Positions 1-5,629 are shown, counted from the first letter of the stretch. The stretch: DNA of 6,239 nucleotides from an uncultured Clostridia bacterium (GCA_946626015.1 CAMOTT010000117.1:1-6239), one strand, 5' to 3'. Notes: generated by a model not told the origin, from the letters alone. Translations and numbers: made by a program.

Positions 1-781
1 CCATTAGGATCTGCTCAACGGGGCTGTTGAACCAGACCTCGCCGCCCGCCTTCTCGAATTCGTCGATTATGGCGGAGCTTATCTCGTGGCTGCGGAGCTT
101 GGGGGCAACCGCGCCGGTGGTGATGTACTCGCGGATGAGCGAAGCGAAGTGGATAAAGCTTACCTCGTCTGTGGGCACGCTCAGGTAATCCCAGTAGCCG
201 TTGAGGATATCTCTGGCGCTCTGGGGCATTTTCAGGGTCTCAAGCACCGTGTTGAAGGGATAGCCTGCGGTGCGGATAAAGTTCAGATGCTCCTTCACAG
301 CCTCTTTTATGATGCTCGGTTTGAAGGTCTCGATATCTGCAAAGAAGTCCGTGGTGGCAATGATATCGTCCGCCAGGTCAAAGAACGCAGTCACGCTCTT
401 ACGTGAACCGGGAACATATTTTTCCATTGCGTCTATGTACGCCTGCCTGCCGAAGGGCATGGAGGCATCGATCTTTTTGTCGCCGCTCAGGGTGATCAGA
501 CGGTAAGCCGCCGGAATCTCGACCCAGTCTATTTTATCCGTCAGATCCAATTTGTCGAACATATTGCGGATACTGCCCATTCCGGTGCTTTTGCCGAAAC
601 CGCAAAGCTCATGGAGAGAGGCCTCGAACTCAAACCTTCCCCTCTTGAAGCTGGTGGCAAAGCCGCCGGGCAGATTGTGCCGCTCAAGGAGCAAGGTCTT
701 TTTTCCCGCCTTGGCAAGTGTGACAGCCGCAAGCAAACCGCCATTGCCGGCGCCCACAACTATTGCATCCCATTTACTCAT
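1..781 (-). CDS. FAD-dependent oxidoreductase, phytoene desaturase/retinol saturase-like (5' part, runs off the left edge)
   Basis: The open frame has no stop and gives the first 260 residues; family members are usually about 500, so roughly half is missing. The N-terminus is a dinucleotide-binding Rossmann fold: VVGAGNGG (residues 8-15), then a beta strand ending in Glu33 (LLLERH), expected to bind the FAD ribose, then LPGGFATSF (37-45) as in CrtI-type desaturases and all-trans-retinol 13,14-reductase-like proteins. The last visible stretch, EFEKAGGEVWFNSPVEQIL, resembles the part of these enzymes that returns to the FAD-binding domain. The protein should be a cytosolic or membrane-associated flavoenzyme that oxidises or saturates C-C bonds; the substrate cannot be read from sequence. 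The ATG at 781 is preceded by AGAAAGG ten bases upstream. The gene follows yqfD on the same strand but has its own leader and probable promoter. Family assignment is firm, substrate unknown. Confidence 0.85.
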   Translation of the reverse strand, partial: MSKWDAIVVGAGNGGLLAAVTLAKAGKKTLLLERHNLPGGFATSFKRGRFEFEASLHELCGFGKSTGMGSIRNMFDKLDLTDKIDWVEIPAAYRLITLSGDKKIDASMPFGRQAYIDAMEKYVPGSRKSVTAFFDLADDIIATTDFFADIETFKPSIIKEAVKEHLNFIRTAGYPFNTVLETLKMPQSARDILNGYWDYLSVPTDEVSFIHFASLIREYITTGAVAPKLRSHEISSAIIDEFEKAGGEVWFNSPVEQILM

Positions 782-786
782 TTTTC

Positions 787-909
787 ATTAACCTTTCTGC
801 TCACAAAAGTTAATCAGGGTATGTCCGATTTTAGGCCGGATATCCGAACGCGGTGCCGTGAGCTGACAAAGCGTCCCGCACGCTGATAATTGGATCAAGA
901 TACCCTAAT
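787..909 (-). promoter_or_regulatory. Structured 5' leader with RBS-sequestering hairpin (candidate cis-regulatory RNA)
   Basis: On the minus-strand transcript, ATTAGGGTAT (909-900) pairs with ATACCCTGAT (822-813) over ten positions with one G-U, closing a 77-nt region. Inside lie AGCGT/ACGCT (884-880 with 874-870) and TCCG/CGGA (840-837 with 827-824). Immediately downstream, ATTAACTTTT (814-805) pairs with AAAGGTTAAT (796-787), ten positions with one G-U and an 8-nt loop, burying the AAAGG ribosome binding site of the oxidoreductase gene. The two structures share bases 813-814 and so compete at their junction. In both stems the one imperfect position is a G-U only in minus-strand RNA, where the other strand would have A-C. 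I do not recognise a known riboswitch class. A role in regulation is inferred. Confidence 0.4.
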
Positions 910-915
910 GTAATC

Positions 916-944
916 AATATAACATAATACTACAGAAATTTCCA
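916..944 (-). promoter_or_regulatory. Candidate sigma-A promoter of the FAD oxidoreductase gene
   Basis: Read leftward, TGGAAA (944-939; 4 of 6 matches to TTGACA) is followed after 17 nt by TATATT (921-916; 5 of 6 matches to TATAAT). Transcription would start near 909-910, the very base where the closing stem of the leader structure begins, which supports both calls. The region is AT-rich and such matches occur by chance, so confidence is moderate. Confidence 0.4.
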
Positions 945-1001
945 CAACTAATTTTAAAAAAATTTAAATTATTTTTGAGTTACCTGACGACGATTTGATT
1001 T

Positions 1002-2198
1002 TTATTGGCTGCTCGCTCCTGTCTCCGACAGATCTATTTTTGATCTTCTGCCGATATTTTCAAGGCAGGACACTGCTGCGGAGAGCCGTACTACATCTTC
1101 AGAGGTTTTTTGCCTTACGCTGCACGCCCTTATTTCGACGTTAAAAAGCTCCACCGTCATTTGGTGCATTATTTTCTCATAAGCCTCCAGCGCCGCCCTG
1201 TCCTCCGTTAAAGTTTCCGCCGTATCAAAAGCTTCGGTGTACCGTTTTGTCAATATCCCGACAGGCAGCTTTTTTCCGTTTGCGGAAAGGCTGCGCTCAC
1301 TTTCATAGACCGGACAGCCCTCCGCCTTTCCAAGCTTTACATTCAGGGGGATCTTTATGCCGAGAATGTGCAAAAAACGCACAGTTTTTCTCAATTCAAC
1401 CTTTTTAACCTCCGGGGTCAGGGGAACCTCGGAGGAAAAATTACGCTCCGTCAGCGCCGCCACGTAGGCCTCCGCGCTGCGAAGAGTAACCGAACCGTCA
1501 AGGTTCTCCGTAACGCCGCTGACAAGCAGCGAGCCTTTTCTTACCCCATCCCCCTTTTTCACCTCAGCCTTTCCCATATAGGCCTCTATGATCTCCACCG
1601 CGCCCTCCCTTGAGGCGATTATATTGCAGGGTACGCCGTCCGATTTTTTGCCGGAGGGCTGAGTGATCTCCCGTATTTCAATAACGGCCGTGCTCCCGTC
1701 CAGATTAAGGGACGTCCACAGCGCCTTATCTATTTTTCTGGCTGCGGCCTCCTGTATTTTTTTGGTGTCAAGGCTCCTTTTTGCCGCGCCGGTATGAACG
1801 CCCAGCTCCTCAAAGACCGAGATTATCTCCTCATCGCTGAGCAAAACGTTACCCTCCACCTCAATGCTCCATATCCTTGTGGAGAGAAAAACAGTAAGAG
1901 CCGCGAACACCGCCGCTCCGGCAAGGATTCCGGCTCTGTTTTTATTTTTGCGGATGAAGAACGGCAGCCCTTTTTTGTTCCTGATCCTCATACGCATACC
2001 GGATCTTTTAGCGGCGGAGCGCATTTTTTTGTAGCCGTTCACAGAGGTCTTGCCCGTAATTATCCCTTTGCTGCAATACAGGCCGTTAAGGGGGATCCCC
2101 TCAAGGGAGCACAGGTTTATAAACCGCTCAGGGAAACCTCCCTCCGCGGTGAATTCCACAAAGCCCGTCAACATTCCCAACAATCCGGAAATCAGCAT
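1002..2198 (-). CDS. yqfD: Sporulation protein YqfD
   Basis: The 398-residue product matches the usual length and layout of YqfD. The N-terminal cytosolic part (1-85) contains the FINLCSLEGIPL stretch and ends in basic residues. One membrane segment follows at about 89-108 (AGILAGAAVFAALTVFLSTR). After it comes a POTRA/FtsQ-like module at about 110-177, with the typical IEVEGN start, a helix after SDEEI, and the strand AVIEIRE. A larger extracytoplasmic C-terminal part completes the protein. In Bacillus subtilis yqfD is expressed in the mother cell under sigma-E; its molecular role is not settled. The ATG at 2198 is preceded by GGAGG at a 6-nt spacing. The gene starts 21 bp after yqfC, so the two form an operon. 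In many Firmicutes phoH and ybeY follow; here an unrelated oxidoreductase gene with its own leader follows instead. No clear GC-rich terminator was seen after the stop. Confidence 0.92.
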   Translation of the reverse strand: MLISGLLGMLTGFVEFTAEGGFPERFINLCSLEGIPLNGLYCSKGIITGKTSVNGYKKMRSAAKRSGMRMRIRNKKGLPFFIRKNKNRAGILAGAAVFAALTVFLSTRIWSIEVEGNVLLSDEEIISVFEELGVHTGAAKRSLDTKKIQEAAARKIDKALWTSLNLDGSTAVIEIREITQPSGKKSDGVPCNIIASREGAVEIIEAYMGKAEVKKGDGVRKGSLLVSGVTENLDGSVTLRSAEAYVAALTERNFSSEVPLTPEVKKVELRKTVRFLHILGIKIPLNVKLGKAEGCPVYESERSLSANGKKLPVGILTKRYTEAFDTAETLTEDRAALEAYEKIMHQMTVELFNVEIRACSVRQKTSEDVVRLSAAVSCLENIGRRSKIDLSETGASSQ

Positions 2199-2219
2199 AT
2201 CCCGCCTCCAAAATAAAGA

Positions 2220-2528
2220 TTATGAAGTAAAATCCACGCTGACTATCTCTCCGCAGATGACCGCCTCGCCATCCCGGAAAAAGCTCACGCACATATTGCT
2301 GCCGCTGAAACGCACGGCCAGTTTTCCGGCTGAGACGCAGATAGTCCTCTCATCATATTCAAGAACTCCCCGGCAGCCGCTGACTATCGCCTTTTTGTTG
2401 CCGCAAAGCTCTATTTGAGCATTTCCCGGCAAGCCCTCGGCAGGCAGCTCCAGCTCGTTGCCTATGCGTTCCGCCAGGGAATAGGTTCGCTTTTCTTTCG
2501 AGCTTTTTCTCCGTGTGTTCCTTGCCAT
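2220..2528 (-). CDS. yqfC: Sporulation protein YqfC (YabP/YqfC family)
   Basis: The product is a small 102-residue protein. A basic N-terminus (MARNTRRKSSKEKR) leads into the YabP/YqfC domain, seen as a beta-rich region from about residue 37 to the end with the family pattern CRGVLEYDERTICV (52-65), then FSGSNMCVSFF (74-84), then GEIVSVDF (93-100). YqfC is a sigma-E-dependent sporulation protein in B. subtilis, and yqfC and yqfD are neighbours in most spore-forming Firmicutes. An in-frame ATG seven codons upstream (2549) exists. However, GGGGTGAT (2541-2534) lies five bases before the ATG at 2528, so the shorter start is preferred. The longer form would also begin at or before the transcription start predicted by the upstream sigma-E-like promoter. 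Function beyond sporulation is unknown. Confidence 0.88.
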   Translation of the reverse strand: MARNTRRKSSKEKRTYSLAERIGNELELPAEGLPGNAQIELCGNKKAIVSGCRGVLEYDERTICVSAGKLAVRFSGSNMCVSFFRDGEAVICGEIVSVDFTS

Positions 2529-2549
2529 TTTTATCACCCCGCTGTTCAC

Positions 2550-2580
2550 TAATATTTATGACCGGCTCCACATAAATATT
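2550..2580. promoter_or_regulatory. Bidirectional sigma-E-type sporulation promoter in a perfect inverted repeat
   Basis: AATATTTATG (2551-2560) and CATAAATATT (2571-2580) are perfect reverse complements separated by 10 nt, between divergent yqfC and ylbJ. On the plus strand TAATATT (2550-2556) fits the sigma-E -35 pattern KMATATT at all seven positions. CATAAATA (2571-2578) resembles the -10 pattern CATAYAHT (6 of 8), with a 14-nt spacer. Symmetry gives the same layout on the minus strand (AAATATT, 14 nt, CATAAATA). Predicted starts near 2585 (plus) and 2546 (minus) would give short leaders that still contain the SD of each gene. The sigma-E dependence of yqfC, yqfD and ylbJ in Bacillus supports the reading; it is otherwise an inference from the motif. 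Confidence 0.6.
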
Positions 2581-2594
2581 TATCGGTGATAATA

Positions 2595-3635
2595 TTGAAA
2601 GTCAAAAAGTTGCCGGTTCTGCTGGGCATGGCCGGTATATTGATCTTCGCGGTATGCCTCGTCGCATATCCGGCGCTGTGTTCAAAGGGCGTCCGGGACG
2701 CCCTGAGCCTGTGCGGACAGGTGATAATACCCTCCCTGTTCCCGTTCATGGTGATTTGCTCCTTTATGGTAAAGCTGAGCATCACAGGCAGAGCATCTGC
2801 GGTATCCGGTAAAATAATGGGCTTTTTGTTCAAGCTCCCTTCACAAGCTCTGTCGGTAGTGCTGCTGGGATCCTGCGCCGGTTTCCCCGCGGGAGCTTCA
2901 ATGACCGCACAGCTTTTTAAGGAAAACCGGCTCACTGCAAATCAGGCGGTGCGGCTCATGACCTTTTGCGTAAACTGCGGACCGGTATTCGCCATCGGGA
3001 CCGTGGGCAGCGCCCTGCTGGGCAGCAAAAAGGCCGGGATCATAATTTTCGCCTCCCTGCTGATCTCATCGTTGTTGATCGGCTTTGCCGCAAGGTTCTT
3101 TGACGACGGCAAAACGGCAGAGGGCAGCTTTGCCGTGAAAAGACCGGAATATTTCAAGGCTATGGTGTCCTCCGTTTCGGACGCTTCACAATCCATGCTC
3201 TCCGTGTGCGCGTGGATAATATTTTTCGGCTGTATATGCTCAATGTTTTCGCTGCTGCCCTCTGTCTCCCTGCCCCTGAAATGTCTGACCGAGGTCTCCG
3301 CCGGATGTGTGGAAGGGGTCAAAGAAGGGTTCCCCCTTCCATTGCTGGCCGCTGTTATCGGCTGGTCCGGCATATCCGTGCACTGTCAGATAATGCCCTT
3401 TCTTTGCGCCGTGGGTATGCCCCTCCCCCTGTTTTTTTCGATCCGGCTGCTCAACGGCGGATTAGCGGCCGCTGTATGCGCCCTGCTTCTGAGGCTGTTT
3501 CCCTGCGATATTCCGGCCATACTCAACACCCTTTCTCCGGTCTCTCTGACCTGTTCCGCTCCCCCGGTGGCTGCCGGGATCATTATTATGTTCGTGATAT
3601 TCATATTAGACCTTGATATAGCTCAAAAAGTGTGA
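2595..3635 (+). CDS. ylbJ: Sporulation integral membrane protein YlbJ
   Basis: The product is a 346-residue hydrophobic protein of the YlbJ family (nucleoside-recognition/Gate-domain superfamily). Membrane segments are visible at about 7-28, 42-61, 86-102, 123-142, 147-167, 201-222, 248-272, 275-300 and 322-340. The family signature is GSCAGFPAGASMTAQLF (92-108) followed by the conserved FCVNCGPVFAIGTVG (124-138); a second conserved turn is GWSGISVHCQ (256-265). YlbJ is a mother-cell sporulation protein in B. subtilis needed for spore cortex formation; transport is suspected from the fold, with no substrate assigned here. TTG at 2595 is chosen because GGTGAT (2586-2591) sits at SD distance. 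A GTG at 2586 in the same frame lacks an SD and would almost coincide with the predicted transcription start. The gene is transcribed away from yqfCD. Confidence 0.88.
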   Translation: MKVKKLPVLLGMAGILIFAVCLVAYPALCSKGVRDALSLCGQVIIPSLFPFMVICSFMVKLSITGRASAVSGKIMGFLFKLPSQALSVVLLGSCAGFPAGASMTAQLFKENRLTANQAVRLMTFCVNCGPVFAIGTVGSALLGSKKAGIIIFASLLISSLLIGFAARFFDDGKTAEGSFAVKRPEYFKAMVSSVSDASQSMLSVCAWIIFFGCICSMFSLLPSVSLPLKCLTEVSAGCVEGVKEGFPLPLLAAVIGWSGISVHCQIMPFLCAVGMPLPLFFSIRLLNGGLAAAVCALLLRLFPCDIPAILNTLSPVSLTCSAPPVAAGIIIMFVIFILDLDIAQKV

Positions 3636-3681
3636 TATCATTAAGAATAATCGCTGATAATGTAAAAAGGGGTTGTGTATC

Positions 3682-3900
3682 TTGAGAAAGAAATTGCTCA
3701 ACATAAAGGAGCTCTCGCCCTCCTGCTCTTACTGCAAATACGGCAAAAGATCCCCGGACAAAGAGAACGTGCTCTGCTCCCTGAGCGGCATCCGTATGCC
3801 GGATTCCTGCTGCGGGAAGTTCGTATATGACCCCTTGAAGCGCCAGCCCAAAAGGCGGCCGGCCCTGCCGGAGCATTCTCCGGATGAATTCAAGCTTTAA
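3682..3900 (+). CDS. Small cysteine-rich protein of unknown function, probable metal-binding
   Basis: The 72-residue protein has the layout basic N-terminus, cysteine core, basic and proline-rich C-terminus. Cysteines sit at 15 and 18 (C-x2-C), 32, and 43-44 (CC), within SCSYCKYGKRSPDKENVLC and PDSCCGKFVYDPLKR. The spacing looks like a small zinc-ribbon or other metal- or disulfide-stabilised knuckle. No signal peptide or membrane segment is visible. TTG at 3682 is chosen because AAAAGGGG ends nine bases upstream; a TTG at 3673 in frame abuts the SD with no spacing. It starts 46 bp after ylbJ with no terminator between, so co-transcription is likely. The motif and the good SD argue for a real gene. 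I know no function for this family. Confidence 0.75.
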   Translation: MRKKLLNIKELSPSCSYCKYGKRSPDKENVLCSLSGIRMPDSCCGKFVYDPLKRQPKRRPALPEHSPDEFKL

Positions 3901-3905
3901 AGCAG

Positions 3906-3931
3906 CCGATCATCGGTTTGCTCATTATAAT
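3906..3931 (+). promoter_or_regulatory. Candidate promoter with palindromic site ahead of the CMD-SDR pair
   Basis: TATAAT (3926-3931) is a perfect -10 hexamer 30 bp before the CMD-like start codon. No good -35 lies at 16-18 nt upstream (CAGCCG at 17 nt). Instead an 11-bp palindrome, CCGATCATCGG (3906-3916), occupies the -35 area, which would suit an activator or a repressor. The same bases can fold as a hairpin at 3901-3922. It may only be a chance match, since transcription could also read through from ylbJ. Confidence 0.3.
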
Positions 3932-3961
3932 TGCTGCCCCGGCAGCGGATCGGAGTTACTT

Positions 3962-4474
3962 ATGGCATATGTTTCAATGATAAATTATGACACCGCCTCC
4001 GAAGAGGTCAAAAAGGCTCATGACGAGCACCTTAAGATCGGGAAAATGACCAATATGAAGCGCACGCTTCTCAACAACATCCCCTCTTTCAAGGCGCTTA
4101 TGGAGTGGTATACTCTGAGGGATGAGGCCGCGAAATTTCTCACGCCCCTTGAGATAAACTTCTTCTGCTACGCCATCTCCGCCGAGAATGACTGCCTCAT
4201 CTGCTCCTCGTTCTTCCGCAAGATCCTCAGGGATGAAAACATTGACTTTGACACCTTTATGTTCACCCCGAAGCAGGAGCTTCTGATAAACTACGGCAGA
4301 GCCATGGTCAACGACCCGCACAACGTGGGAGATGATCTTTTTGCGGAGCTCAAAAAGGAATTCAACGACGAACAGATCGTTCTGCTCACCGCCTTCGGCG
4401 CAATTATGATCGCCACTAACCTTATCAACACCACTCTCCACGTTGAGCTGGATAGCTTCTATTTCAACGAATAA
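3962..4474 (+). CDS. Carboxymuconolactone decarboxylase-like (AhpD-fold) protein
   Basis: The 170-residue all-helical protein has the CMD/AhpD-like core: LTPLEINFFCYAISAENDC (60-78) leading to the C-x2-C pair Cys78 and Cys81, with Glu64 upstream as in PxE-type CMD proteins. AhpD-type enzymes carry a histidine four residues after the second cysteine; here that position is Phe85, so the classical proton relay seems incomplete. The cysteines could still act as a redox-active disulfide. Family members serve as alkylhydroperoxidases, decarboxylases or thiol oxidoreductases; which applies here cannot be told. An upstream in-frame ATG at 3884 would overlap the preceding gene. ATG 3962 is preferred because CGGAG lies six bases before it and the homologous part begins there. 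It ends 26 bp before the SDR gene, so the two likely form an operon. Confidence 0.8.
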   Translation: MAYVSMINYDTASEEVKKAHDEHLKIGKMTNMKRTLLNNIPSFKALMEWYTLRDEAAKFLTPLEINFFCYAISAENDCLICSSFFRKILRDENIDFDTFMFTPKQELLINYGRAMVNDPHNVGDDLFAELKKEFNDEQIVLLTAFGAIMIATNLINTTLHVELDSFYFNE

Positions 4475-4500
4475 AATCAAATTGTAAAGGATGTTGCAAT

Positions 4501-5301
4501 ATGGAATTCAAGAATAAAACAGTATTCATCACCGGCGCCGCAAAGGGTCAGGGGCGGGGCGTTGCCCTCGCCTTTGCCAAAGAGGGCGCAAACATTATCG
4601 CCTTTGATCTCGGCAAAAAAATCGAATACCCTGCCTACAACCACGCCTGCGGCGAAGATCTGCTCAAGCTCAAGGAGGAGGTCGAGGCTCTGGGCGCTCA
4701 GATAGAGATCTGCGCAGGAGACGTGCGCAACGCCGAGGAAGTCAAGGCCGCGGCGGACAAGGGCGCCGCCCGTTTCGGCGGCATCGACGTTCTGTTCAAC
4801 AACGCAGGCATCTGCGCCTACGCCCTCTCCTGGGAGATGACGGAAAACGAATGGGATACCATGATCGACATCAACCTCAAGGGCGCGTGGCTGGTATCAA
4901 AGTACGTTGTGCCCTATATGATAAAGCAGAAGAGCGGAGTTATCATCAACAACTCCTCCATCGGCGGTCTCAGGGGCATGAACCGCCTTTCCCACTACGC
5001 CGCCTCCAAGTTCGGTATGATCGGCCTGACCAAATCCCAGGCCATTGAGCTGGCTCCCTACAACATCCGCGTGGTCAGCATCCACCCCACCGGCGTGAAC
5101 ACCCCCATGAACGACGGTCTGGCAGAAATGGAGGGCGCTACCCCAATCGAGATCGCGGAGCGTTCGGCAGGCAACCTTATCCCCGTACCCTGGATAGAAG
5201 TTGAGGACGTGGCCAACTCCGTGCTGTTCCTGGCCAGCGACAAGGCAAGGTACATCACGGGCAGTCAGTTTGTGCTTGACGCCGGACTTCTGACAAGATA
5301 A
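4501..5301 (+). CDS. Short-chain dehydrogenase/reductase, carveol dehydrogenase / mycofactocin-coupled type
   Basis: The 266-residue protein is a complete classical SDR. The cofactor loop is TGAAKGQGRG (11-20). Asp36 at the end of the second beta strand favours NAD(H) over NADP(H). NNAG is at 100-103, and the catalytic tetrad is Asn125, Ser153, Tyr166 and Lys170 (YAASK). Two traits point to the carveol dehydrogenase / mycofactocin-associated subgroup: an extended segment after the second strand (about 37-65, with KIEYPAYNHACGEDL) and the signature HPTGVNTPM (195-203) after IRVVS. It should interconvert a secondary alcohol and a ketone in the cytosol; the substrate is unknown. The start has AAAGG ten bases upstream. 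It shares a transcript with the CMD-like gene and is followed by a strong terminator. No mycofactocin biosynthesis gene is in this window. SDR is certain, the subgroup is fairly likely. Confidence 0.9.
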   Translation: MEFKNKTVFITGAAKGQGRGVALAFAKEGANIIAFDLGKKIEYPAYNHACGEDLLKLKEEVEALGAQIEICAGDVRNAEEVKAAADKGAARFGGIDVLFNNAGICAYALSWEMTENEWDTMIDINLKGAWLVSKYVVPYMIKQKSGVIINNSSIGGLRGMNRLSHYAASKFGMIGLTKSQAIELAPYNIRVVSIHPTGVNTPMNDGLAEMEGATPIEIAERSAGNLIPVPWIEVEDVANSVLFLASDKARYITGSQFVLDAGLLTR

Positions 5302-5332
5302 ATTTCCAAAAACCGGAAAAAATTATTAAATG

Positions 5333-5382
5333 AGAGTGAACAGTGAAGCTCTGCAAGGTCTGCTTCACCTTTCACTCTTTTT
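5333..5382 (+). terminator. Rho-independent terminator of the CMD-SDR unit
   Basis: AGAGTGAA (5333-5340) pairs with TTCACTCT (5371-5378). After a 2x2 internal loop, GTGAAGC (5343-5349) pairs with GCTTCAC (5362-5368), leaving a 12-nt apical loop. The stem is followed by a run of five T (5378-5382). It lies 32 bp after the SDR stop and separates the unit from the rpsL promoter. Confidence 0.88.
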
Positions 5383-5506
5383 AATTTATATGGATGTTTT
5401 GAACATTATCCGCCTGCTGTCCGCGGGCTTGTATTGTTAAATATGACGGCAAAAAGCATATATGTTGTATTCTTACAAAAAATATATATAAAATTTATTA
5501 AAAGTG
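5383..5506. other. Gene-free AT-rich spacer upstream of the str operon promoter
   Basis: No coding region is supported on either strand between the SDR gene and rpsL. A short hairpin, GCCTGC/GCGGGC (5412-5417 with 5423-5428, one G-U), is followed only by a loose T-rich stretch and is at best a back-up terminator. The 45 bases before the -35 box are strongly AT-rich and could serve as an UP element for the ribosomal promoter. Confidence 0.45.
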
Positions 5507-5536
5507 TTGACAAACCGTTTTTCTTTGTTGTATAAT
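5507..5536 (+). promoter_or_regulatory. Consensus sigma-A promoter of rpsL (str operon)
   Basis: TTGACA (5507-5512) and TATAAT (5531-5536) match the housekeeping consensus at all twelve positions with an 18-nt spacer. The region just upstream is A/T-rich. The predicted start is near 5543, giving an 87-nt leader. Such a strong promoter suits a ribosomal protein operon. Confidence 0.92.
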
Positions 5537-5541
5537 ATCAA

Positions 5542-5609
5542 TCCGTGGTGTCATAAGAAGGCGTCTGCGGTCATATCCGCCTGCCCTTTTTATTACACAC
5601 GGAATTTTT
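5542..5609 (+). promoter_or_regulatory. Structured rpsL leader, possible attenuator
   Basis: TCCGTG (5542-5547) pairs with CACGGA (5598-5603), and the stem continues with TGT (5549-5551) and ACA (5595-5597) around a bulged G. Inside, AAGG/CCTT (5558-5561 with 5585-5588) and GCGG/CCGC (5567-5570 with 5577-5580) can extend the helix. The outer stem is followed at once by five T (5605-5609), then by the SD of rpsL, so the fold could act as a leaky terminator or a protein-binding site. The pairing is visible; regulation is inferred. Confidence 0.4.
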
Positions 5610-5629
5610 CAGGAAAGGAGAGAAAATAC

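Noticed and set aside
86..406. Plus-strand open frame of 106 codons
   Set aside because: It lies fully opposite the FAD oxidoreductase, which reads without interruption through this stretch.
823..880. GGGACGC and GGCCTAA in the leader resemble pieces of the c-di-GMP-I (GEMM) riboswitch
   Set aside because: The two pieces are too far apart and the tetraloop-receptor hairpin layout is absent, so no GEMM call is made.
1794..2216. Plus-strand open frame of 140 codons opposite yqfD
   Set aside because: No domain, no SD, low-complexity reading; yqfD on the other strand is clear.
2942..3373. Minus-strand open frame of 143 codons opposite ylbJ
   Set aside because: A shadow of a membrane protein gene with conserved YlbJ signatures; no SD or motif.
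3933..3946. GC-rich inverted repeat GCTGCC/GGCAGC as a terminator after the small cysteine-rich gene
   Set aside because: It leaves a two-base loop and is not followed by a T-run; it sits just before an SD.
3884..3961. 26-residue N-terminal extension of the CMD-like protein
   Set aside because: It overlaps the preceding gene, lacks an SD and adds unconserved sequence; the ATG at 3962 has a well placed GGAG.
3974..4480. Open frame of 168 codons on the minus strand opposite the CMD-like gene
   Set aside because: It mirrors the codon pattern of the plus-strand gene, has no recognisable motif and would lie antisense to a well supported family member.
5412..5428. Hairpin GCCTGC/GCGGGC as a second terminator
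   Set aside because: A short stem with a wobble and no clean T-run; a strong terminator already lies upstream.
5504..5629. N-terminal extension of rpsL from an upstream in-frame ATG
   Set aside because: It would begin inside the -35 region of the promoter and before the transcription start; the TTG at 5630 has a good SD and the standard S12 N-terminus.
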